Part shown: positions 10,339-19,243 of the stretch, one piece after another
Layout: each line of letters opens with the position of its first letter
Position numbering within the stretch: the first letter of the stretch is position 1
Assembly: GCA_027943245.1 (NCBI GenBank)
Contig: JANDJZ010000618.1
Span: 1 to 21,318 of the forward strand
Length of the DNA: 21,318 nt
Direction of reading: 5' to 3'
From: Acanthamoeba sp. SK_2022b
Lineage: Eukaryota; Discosea; Longamoebia; Acanthamoebidae
The notes under the pieces: generated by a model
Databases searched by the model: none
What the model saw: the letters and a program-made list of their open reading frames with translations, nothing else
Told to the model about the DNA's origin: nothing
Program-made: the position numbers and the translations under genes

Positions 10339-11339
10339 ATGGCCCGCTTGCTTCCCATCCTTATCGCCCTGAGCTTCGTGCTCGTGGTGCTCTCCGCCCA
10401 GGCCGCAGCGCAGGGCTTCGGTGACCGTCTCCTCCGCACCTTCTTCGTGTTTGCCGAGCAGCCCCTCACGTCGTCGGTCGCCGAGGCCAACAGCTGGTAC
10501 CGCCTGTCGTCGACGTGCAGCCCCGACGTGGGCTACGCCTATGCCCTGGACCCGTCGGGCCCCACCGCCTACAGCCCCGTCACCCTTTACTTCACCGCCG
10601 CCGGCCAGCTCTCTGGTGTGTGCTCCCGGGTCCCGTTGTCAGTTCCGTTACTACCTCTCTTTTGATTGGACGCTTATTATCCTTTCTTTTGCTCTTTTTC
10701 TTGCTCCGCAGGCTTTGGCATTCAGGTTTCGGGCAAGGTGGAACAGAACCTGGTCGAGCGAGGCTTCTGGCGTCGGGTGAGCGGCAAGGCCGACACCTAC
10801 GAGATCTACATCCGCACGCGAGACTCCAAGTTCATGTGCTCCGGCCAGAAGTCGCTCGACGTCGTCGGCGACCGGCTTGAGATCAACTCCTTCTTCCCCG
10901 TGCCCCTCAACCAGTCCGACGCCATCAAGCAGGGGTGGGCGCCCGGCAACTGCATCGGCCAGATGGGAATCCACCACTCGTTTGACCTGGCAGCGTTCGG
11001 CCGCAACACGTGGAACGCATCGACGTTGGTGCCCGTGCAGCCCATGTACGATGCCGAGCGTCGCACCATCAACGCCGTTCTCTTCAACATTCCCCACTAC
11101 GAATGGGTACTCGACTGTGTTTGTTTGATGTTTAAGACGTTTGTGTACTGATATCCCATTCGTAGACTGAGCCCGTCGGTATGTTCGAAGGCCCGTTCAC
11201 GAGCGGCCTCTTCTGCAAGAATTGGTGCGCCGACTCAGGTTGCACGTTCGACATCGGAATGCACCCGTGGACCACCATACACTTCCACTTTGTGGCTCCG
11301 TCATCCATCTCCTGTAAGGGAGCACCGTGCGTCCTGTAA
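10339..11339 (+). CDS. Secreted protein of unknown function
   Basis: Three exons, 10339-10615, 10712-11106 and 11166-11339, encode 281 residues. Junctions are TCTG|GTGTGT / CAG|GC (phase 1) and TGG|GTACTC / TAG|ACT (phase 0). Residues 1-24 form a clear signal peptide: Met-Ala-Arg, a hydrophobic core LLPILIALSFVLVVL, then SAQAAAQG with an AQA/AAQ cleavage site. There is no second membrane segment, so secretion or vacuolar delivery is likely. The mature protein has aromatic-rich segments, two N-glycosylation sequons (NQS, NAS) and about nine Cys, with the last exon holding a cluster (FCKNWCADSGC and CKGAPC) that suggests disulfides. I do not recognise a family. The ATG context and the signal peptide decide the start. 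Third-position GC is high, as in neighbouring genes, so this is a real gene. Confidence 0.8.
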
Positions 11340-12004
11340 GTGCACCTTTGGTTGGGAGTTGACTTTTTTTGAATACCGCTACTGTGGCGAGTTTCTGGTG
11401 ACGTGATGCTACGTGCACGATGTCTTCATGGCACGGTGATTTCCACAAGAAACGCTGTGCACATGGCCAAATGTGAATCGAAAACAGTGATAAACAATAA
11501 AACTCAAACACATCTTAAGCATGATAAAAAAAGACCGCGGCAACGCCACGCTGGCAACAGTACTGCCAAACAAGGAAGAGTATAAGAAGGAGAACAACTC
11601 CCAGATTAGGGGAAACACACAAGGGACGAAAATCAAGAGGTGAAAACCTGCACCAAACATAAACCATGTGGTGCAGAGACAGCAACCATACCAGGAAGAG
11701 CTGGGGACATCACCAACATGTCAGGAAAAAGAAGTATAACACCAAACAATATCACCCTGGTTAACAAAAACCAGCCAGAACAACCTGACTGGACTCTTGG
11801 CTCGCCTATTGGCCCAATATGATGGAAGTATGGGCACATTGGGCTTCTGTCCCAGCACACTCAAAGAAGCTCTGGATCAGTGAGAGAGAAGAAAGATGGC
11901 CCACTACTGGAAATGAAAAGCAAATACCAAAAAAGTTGTTGTTTCGGGTTTTTTCTCATAACTTGGCCACAAAGAGGCAGCGACAACTGTTCGTCACGCA
12001 CACC
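11340..12004. other. Gene-free, lower-GC intergenic stretch
   Basis: 665 bases between the secreted-protein stop and the nucleotidyltransferase-ligase start. From about 11440 to 11960 the base composition shifts to A-rich, purine-rich sequence unlike the surrounding coding or intronic DNA. Short open frames occur on both strands (for example 11640-11822 plus and 11409-11660 minus), but none has a domain, splice support or coding-like codon use. No terminal inverted repeats or target-site duplication were found by eye. Confidence 0.6.
11496..11501 (+). terminator. Candidate AATAAA poly(A) signal of the secreted-protein gene
   Basis: Exact AATAAA hexamer 157 bases after the TAA stop at 11337-11339, in an A-rich context. 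It is the first such hexamer downstream. Confidence 0.45.
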
Positions 12005-15000
12005 ATGGACGAGCAAGAGCCGGGAAGAGGGAACGAGCAGTTGCTGGCGCGCGTGCGTACTCTCCTGGCAACAAACCCGGACGTGGATGCAGCACAGCGG
12101 GAGACCCTGCGAAACGTCTACGTGTTTGGGTCGCGCGTGCATCAGTGCCACCAGCCCGATGCCGACTACGACCTTATAGCCGTCGTTGAGGGGCCCTACT
12201 TCGAAGGCACTCCCCCCCTCCCTCGAATACTTATTTGCCCAGCTGCAATTTATAAATTGTGATATATGGCAGGTCCAAAGCTGATAGAAGAGGGCGACCT
12301 CAACGTGAATCTGTACCACCGAGTCTACTTCACTCTCATGCTCAGGGAATGCCTTGTGTGGTGCGTGAGTTGAAACCTCTCTTCTTCGTGCTGAAAACTG
12401 CCCGCAGCGGCCTGAATAAGCACCTCCGCACGTTGCGTGCAGGTGTCTGCTTGTATTGTTCCTGCCTCGACAGTTTGTGCTCATGGAGGAGGTCAAGCTC
12501 GAGTGGCAGCTGCGCAAACTCAACGTGCGGAAGTCGGCCTTGCTCGACTCAAAGCACAATCTGCAAAAGGTCGGCCTCCTCTCTCTCTCTCTCTCTCTCG
12601 TTTGCCACTGCTGCTGGAGGCTCGCCCTCACTGCCTTTCCCTTGCCTTTTATGCGTGTTTCGATGGCCATATCTGCAGGCCAAGCGGTGTTGGCGAGAGG
12701 GCAACGTGTACAAAGCCAAGAAGAACATCATGCACGGCATACGGTTGGTAGACCGCCCCCCGCCCCCCCCCCTCTATTGCTCACCTGCGCGGAGTGGACG
12801 CGCTTAGTAACACGTTGGCCCCGCGGCCATCGCCATCACCACCTCCTCCCGCCACACACACACCAGCTACCTGCAGTTTGGCGTGCAGTTGCTGGAGAGA
12901 GGCGCCATCTACGACCTCGAAACCGCCAACGGCCTCTGGAAGGAGGTACCTTCTTGTTGTCTTCCTTTCTTCTTGTTCTTCACGACAGTTCCGGCTGACG
13001 AGATCGGAAACGAACACCTCTCTGTCTACCATCCACCAAGGTGATGGCCGAAACCCACCAGGACTGGGACTTTTACGAGGCCAAGTACAAGCCCCTGTAT
13101 GACGAACTCGCCCAAACCATCAATCGCCTCGCCAAGCCGCTCCAGCTCCAAGAAAAGAAGAAAAAGGGCCGCCACGACTGCAAGGAGACCGAGCGCTCCA
13201 ACGGTACCGCGTGCGCTCCTGCATTTGTGTTTTATTACATTGGGGTGTTGTTACTTATAGATGGGGGGGGGGGCGCAGACCAACAGGCAGGCGCGTTGAA
13301 AACCGTTGACTACATCCGCACGTTCGGGCTGGAGGCTCTGACACGCGAGCTCAGCATCATCGTCACCAGCCACAGGGACCACGGCAACCTGTTCCACTTG
13401 TGTGCCGACAAGCTCGACTCGCCCCAAGACGACCCTGGTCCGTGCACATCCACTATATATTCGTACATATTTAATGTATTAATATATTATCGCCGTCACC
13501 ATCTTTGTTGGATGGTGGGCTATCTGTCTGTGCAGTTGTCCGGGAGTGCGCGTATGGATTGGTGCTCGAGCGCGGCGACGATGCCACTCAGTGGCGCGTC
13601 GTGGTAATGCCCTACGGCAAGTTTTTCAGCCACTACCGCGTCGAAGCCCTTCCCACGATCAACCGGCTTTGCTGGTCCCGCGCCACAGGTGCGGCCCCGG
13701 TTTTTATTAATTTTACAATTGTTTTCTTGCACTTAGTTGTGTTGTTGCTGTTGGTTGTTGGTTGCACTGTGCAGTTACCGATAAAGTCGATGGCACCATG
13801 GCCACGCTCTACTGCCATCGGGGCCAATGGTACGTTTCCTCGTGGGAATCGCCCGAGGGAAGCGAGGAGTTCATCTCCGCCGTCACCGCCGACGGCAAGC
13901 GCTACTACTACTCCCGAAGACCCGTACAACGCATCCCCCCCCCCAATCCATCCATCTTCTTCGTCTACTATGCCTTGCGTTTCGGATGCGCCTTGTGTCG
14001 TTGTCTTCACGCATGCATCGAACCCCCCCCCCTCTCGCTCTCTCTCTCTCTCTCCTGTCAACCTAATATCGGAGGGGGGGGGGCAGGGCTACAACCCGTG
14101 GAAGTTCTTCGAGGCCAAGCTGGAGTGGGCCTACGCCAACGAGAAGTTTGACGAGGAGCGCGTCAGGGGCTACTACCCGAACCAGGTGGCGTCGGTTCTG
14201 GCCTCGACGGCGTCGTCCTCTCCCTCCTCCTCCTCCGCGGTGCAGCAAGCGACCGCCACGTTCGCCGACTTCTTTTGGGGCATCTGGAAGCGGAAGGGCT
14301 ACCGCCTGCCGGCCGCCGACGCTGCGGTCGCGGCAGCCCGAGGGGGCTCCCCCACGAAGCTGGCCGACCACGTCTTCATGTTTTGCATGAGCAGCGATCG
14401 ACAGTCGCTTGTCCTCGCCCACGGGGACAACAGTGGGCCCACCCCCGACACTGTACAGTGCTCTCTCTCCCCCCCCCACCCGTCTCGCGGTCTCTGCCTG
14501 CGATTGCTCACACTCTGGGCAACCGACACGCGGCGTTCTTCATCGACGCGACGGTGGGGTACAGTGGGAAGAGCGACTGGTGCTGCATGGCGTCAGGAAC
14601 ATGAAGACGCTGGACGAGGAGGCCGACGTCGGGCTCTTTGCCCAAGCCCTCGGCTGCGAGACCCCGACCCGCATAGGTCGCCGCTCGCTCGCCCGTTGCG
14701 TTCGATGAGATGGCCCGGTCTTACCCATGACGATGCGCGCGCGTGCAACGGGGGGGGGGGGTAGATGGCTGTGGCTCCCTGGAAGATGTGGTGAAGCTGT
14801 CCCTGGAGCTCGATCCCATGGTGTCTTGCGGCTTCGTCGTTGTCGATCACCAATTCAACCGCATCAAGGTCAAGTCGCCGTCTCACCGCGCACTGGACAA
14901 GCTGTGTTGGCGGTGCGCCGTGCCCCCCCCCCACCCTCACTTTCGCCCCATGCGCGACAGCCACCTTAAGAGGTCATCACCTCTGCGTTGACCAGGTCTG

Positions 15001-15422
15001 ACGACGAGGAGCGCTCCAATACGCTGATGCTGGACGTCGTGCGGACCAATGACCACACCTCGTTCCTGGCGCGGTTCCCGCAGTGGAGAGGCCTCTACGA
15101 CAACGTCAGGCAAGAGTGGGAGAGCTTCACGAGCTACGTCGACGCCACCTACGGCGAGATCAAGTGGCCCGCCAAGCAAGCGGAGCAGGCGCGGGCCAAT
15201 GAGGAGGTGGAGGGGGAGGAGAAGGAGCCGGCGGGCGTTGGCTCGGGGATGGACGGGTGCGTCAAGGCGGCCAAGAAGAGCGGTCTCGTCGCGCCGGTCC
15301 TCTTCAAGATGTTTCATCGGTCGTGCGGGTCCAAGGAGGTGCTCCGTGACTATCCGCAACACCTGTTGCTCCGCATGCTCAAGGCTTGGCGGCGAGACAC
15401 TGCAGCCACAAAGCGACAGTGA
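12005..15422 (+). CDS. Nucleotidyltransferase - T4 Rnl1-like RNA ligase fusion protein
   Basis: Exons 12005-12206, 12273-12360, 12443-12569, 12679-12743, 12867-12945, 13041-13203, 13279-13437, 13536-13688, 13775-13923, 14087-14452, 14565-14676, 14765-14912, 14996-15422 join in frame to 745 residues. Residues 38-95: Pol-beta-type minimal nucleotidyltransferase, VYVFGSR then PDADYDLIAVVEG (GS at 42-43, Asp 54/56) and GDLNVNLYH. Residues 95-200: helical region with YKAKKNIMHGIRYLQFG and IYDLETANGLWKE, seen after this NTase type in bacteria and phages. Residues 280-600: RNA ligase; RECAYGLVLERG, VVVMPYGKFFSHY, motif I KVDG with Lys349, LVLHGVRNMKTLDEE, FNRIKVK motif V (Lys589/591). Consensus Glu of motif III and motif IV read Cys495 and Cys576. 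A Glu-rich tail follows. Expected role: RNA repair with end modification and sealing; activity is inferred. The start has context CACCATGG; an in-frame upstream ATG at 11819 lies in non-coding-like sequence. Intron 1 appears to be GC-AG. Confidence 0.87.
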
Positions 15423-15560
15423 TGCCCTCTTCGGGTGGTCTCCGTTCGATAATGCAGATAAACCAAGTTGCCAACCCACAAAAATCACCTTACGGACAGG
15501 CATTGTGGCATAGCCTGCTGCACAGGGAGGCCAGCTGGTGGTGGGGTAACGACTACACGA

Positions 15561-15566
15561 AATAAA
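15561..15566 (+). terminator. Candidate AATAAA poly(A) signal of the NTase-ligase gene
   Basis: Exact AATAAA hexamer 139 bases after the TGA stop at 15420-15422. Confidence 0.5.
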
Positions 15567-15731
15567 CAACGCTCCGGGCAATACGGCCTTCCCTCTATGC
15601 CTCATAGCTTCGTTCGAACACACTACCGGTTTGCGTGGTTTCTTCGCTTTCTGTTTTGGAATGCTACGTATCCAGGGCGGAGATAATGTCGACATCATAG
15701 ACGGTTTTCTTTTTTCCTGCGTCGCGCATCG

Positions 15732-15761
15732 TCTTTCCTTCCTTCTCCTCCTTTCTCCCCT
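15732..15761 (+). promoter_or_regulatory. Pyrimidine tract (TOP-like) just before the RPS5 start
   Basis: Thirty uninterrupted pyrimidines end five bases before the ATG at 15767. Ribosomal protein mRNAs of animals start with a terminal oligopyrimidine tract that couples their translation to growth signalling; if transcription starts within this run, the mRNA would have such a leader. The transcription start is not visible from sequence. Confidence 0.5.
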
Positions 15762-15766
15762 GCACG

Positions 15767-16583
<817 letters not shown>

Positions 16584-17248
16584 GTCACGTGTGCTCGTGT
16601 GGGCTTCAAGAGTAAAGTTAAACGGCAATAAACCGCGGTGCAATCATCAACTCTTGCTTGCCAATGCGCCCGTTGATGGTTGCGCGTCGCAGCAAAGAAA
16701 CAGACCTTTGTTCGTTTTTACCCCCCCAACCATCTGTCAGGCAAGGTGAGCGTTGCGGCCAAGCTGCAGGTTGCCACGCCGGGACTGTCTGAGAAGCTTG
16801 CGTTTACACGGCCCCAAGAAACAAGGCAACGTAGCCATGCTTCTTATGTGCATTTGTAAATTTACGCCAATCTGAGCTCGCAAAGGGTCAGTTGCCTTCA
16901 TGCTGTGCAACCTGCCGCTTGGACTGGGTAAAGCACACACGCAGACACGCAGGCCCACGCCACATCATTGCATTGGCGATAAATAGCAACGTTGTTTTAT
17001 TTATTATTTATTTTCTTTCCCCACCCTTTCCCTCTGCGGCCACGAAAAAAAAGAAAAAGATGGAAGTCGCCACGCACGCAACGAACAGAAGCACAGAAGA
17101 GCGACACCACGAGGTGGCCCTCTTGTTTTTTTCTTGATTTCGTCCCTTTTCAATATCTCATTCAGCAACGTTGCACCGGCAGGGCTCTCGCGCACGGCCC
17201 GCTGGCCGCACGTTCAAGCACCCTGCGGGCCCGCCCGCATCAGCTGCC
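16584..17248. other. Intergenic: RPS5 3' UTR and upstream region of the phosphoesterase gene
   Basis: 665 bases. After the RPS5 poly(A) signal the sequence is of mixed composition with no supported ORF. An AT-rich patch with TTTATTTATTATTTATTTT lies at about 16997-17016 and a short A-run at 17044-17052. In-frame ATGs at 17171 and 17249 both precede the phosphoesterase membrane segment. Confidence 0.6.
16627..16632 (+). terminator. AATAAA poly(A) signal of RPS5
   Basis: Exact AATAAA hexamer 43 bases after the TAA stop, at a spacing suited to a short, highly expressed ribosomal protein mRNA. Confidence 0.7.
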
Positions 17249-17628
17249 ATGCGGTATTGCCACAGCTTCTGGCGCGGCTGCCTGCGACCACAACCGCGAC
17301 ACGTGGTCGGTGTAGTGGTGGTGGGCTCTTGCGCCCTCATGCTGTTCCTCCTGTGGACCACCACCAACCTCCAGGTGCGCTCGCAAGTCGATTGTGCCCG
17401 CCACAGCTGTGGCGTGTCGTGTGCCGTGCTTATTGTACCGCGGTGCGCGATGCGCAGGTGATGCACTCGCTCTGGTTCCCGCCGCAGCTCGTCGTCACGC
17501 ATCACACCATTCCCATCGTCGGCCTGCCGCCCGCGCTGGTACGCCATTCGCACATCGCTCTGGGCCATGCGCGCGCGCGTTTTCTGCTGTACTTGGGCTG
17601 CCCTGCCCAGACCGTTGCATTGGAATTA

Positions 17629-17670
<42 letters not shown>

Positions 17671-17795
17671 TGGGCATGCCAAGGCCACGACCAGGATAGC
17701 AGTGCTCTCGGACATACACTTTTCATCACACCACACTCACATCTCGCAGGACTTCCTCGAGTCTGTGGTCGCCACGGTAGTGCAGTCTTGTCGAG

Positions 17796-17861
<66 letters not shown>

Positions 17862-18540
17862 TCACGTGGCTGATCGCGAGTGTTATCGCTTGTGACAGAT
17901 CAACGACATGGAGCCCGCGCTGGTGCTTGTCGTGGGCGATGTGGTCAACAACGACCCCGCCTCCGCCTCCGACGTTGGGCAGGTTCTTGCTCAGGTAAGT
18001 CACACGCAGCCCATTGCCGCTTGCCCCCCCCCCGCTCTCATCACACATGTCTCCGTTTACTTTTCCCGCGCATGCGCGCGCAGCTCAAGCCCTCCGCTGG
18101 TCCACAGGGAACTCTGGTCGTGCTCGGCAATCACGACGACCGCACTGTACGCGTGCCCACTGTCGCGGTCTTGTGCATTCTTGTCATTGCTCACGACAGC
18201 GCGCCGTGCATGTGTTGGCGCGCAGATTGTCGACACGTTGCGCGGGCTGGGGATGACGGTGCTGATCAACCAGGTCGCGTATCCGCTGGGCCAAGGGCTG
18301 GCCTTTGTCGGACTCGGCGACGTGGGGCTCGGCGACTTTGACCCCAATGGCGCGCTCTCGGCCCTCCCCCCCTCCGAGCCGCGCATTGTACGCTCGCCCT
18401 CCTCGCTCGACCCCCCCCCCCCGCCCACTCACCGGTATGCGCGGCACGCGTGCGGTTGTTGTTGTCGTCAGGTGTTGAGCCATCATCCCGACACCGCCAA
18501 TGCCCTGCGCAAATGGCGCGTCGATCTTCAGGTTCGCGCC

Positions 18541-18603
<63 letters not shown>

Positions 18604-19092
18604 GAGTTGGTGGCGTTGTCCGGTTGCGATGAGCTGTCGGCGGGCGCTGATGCAGGGGGGGGGGCAACCCTCGCGCGGGCGCAGGTAGCGGGCCACACGC
18701 ACGCCACGCAGATAGCGCTCCCCTTCGTGGGCGCCGTGCTGCCGCTGCTCCATCGCATCAAGGCCATCCTGCCCCGCTGGCTCCACGAGAGGGTTCGCCA
18801 ATCGCCTGCTTCGCGACTTCAATCGCGTGGCGATGGCTTCATGAAGGCGACGCTGATGGTCGTGGCCCGTGTGCAGATCCCGTTCTTTGGATACACGAAC
18901 GTGATGGAGGACTGGGACCTGGTGTACGGCCTGCATTGGGTGGAGCGCGAGGGCGGGGCGAGCGACGGGCCGGGCCGCGACAACCGGGTCCTGGTCACGG
19001 CTGGCGTGGGCACCACGCCGCCTTTCCGCCTCGCCATCCCGCCCGAAGTCGTGCTCCTCACTCTCGTTCCTCACGCTGTTGTTGGGGTGTAG
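17249..19092 (+). CDS. Membrane-anchored calcineurin-like metallophosphoesterase
   Basis: Two-metal phosphoesterase. Exons 17249-17374, 17458-17538, 17684-17776, 17899-17994, 18084-18146, 18226-18387, 18472-18531, 18685-18792 and 18877-19092 give 334 residues. A single membrane segment (about 19-39, VVGVVVVGSCALMLFLLW) follows a short basic N-terminus, so the catalytic domain probably faces the lumen or outside as a type II protein. All five metal/active-site motifs are present in order: LSDIH (77-81), VVGDVV (112-116), GNHDD (147-151), SHHPD (210-214) and AGHTH (229-233). The LSDIH..GHTH spacing and the motif after it (TQIALP) resemble the YkuE/TMPPE branch, although the usual HGGQ is HATQ here. 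Substrate is not predictable. The in-frame ATG at 17171 would add 26 residues. Every exon length is a multiple of three. Introns 2, 3 and 7 contain (TG)n arrays. Confidence 0.9.
17630..17669. repeat. (TG)n array in phosphoesterase intron 2
   Basis: About 20 TG units close to the 3' splice site (acceptor at 17682-17683). Confidence 0.96.
17797..17860. repeat. (TG)n array in phosphoesterase intron 3
   Basis: About 32 uninterrupted TG units in the intron 17777-17898. Confidence 0.96.
18542..18602. repeat. (TG)n array in phosphoesterase intron 7
   Basis: About 30 TG units starting 10 bases after the donor at 18532; the same intron also has a 10-base G run at 18655-18664. Confidence 0.96.
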
Positions 19093-19243
19093 GGCGTTGT
19101 GTGCTCTTTTGTGGCCGTCAAACTCAAACAATTCTCCCAATTATTGCCATTCCACGAAAAGTGGTTACTTACCTACAGTTGCACCCAACCAGGCCACACT
19201 TTAACCCAAGAAGCACACGGCATAGAGAAAGATTCTCAACCAC

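Larger units (their letters stand above)
15423..15766. other. Intergenic: ligase 3' UTR and RPS5 promoter
   Basis: 344 bases without a gene. The first part holds the ligase 3' UTR with a poly(A) signal; the last ~60 bases form the pyrimidine-rich leader of RPS5. No other ORF or RNA is supported. Confidence 0.7.

Noticed and set aside
11409..11822. Short ORFs on both strands of the low-GC stretch
   Set aside because: No domains, no splice support and no coding-like codon use.
11819..12004. In-frame N-terminal extension of the NTase-ligase protein from the ATG at 11819
   Set aside because: The extension has non-coding-like composition, while the ATG at 12005 has a strong CACCATGG context and is where GC-rich coding starts.
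16737..16958. Minus-strand ORF downstream of RPS5
   Set aside because: No recognisable domain or splice signals; it lies in mixed-composition 3' flanking sequence.
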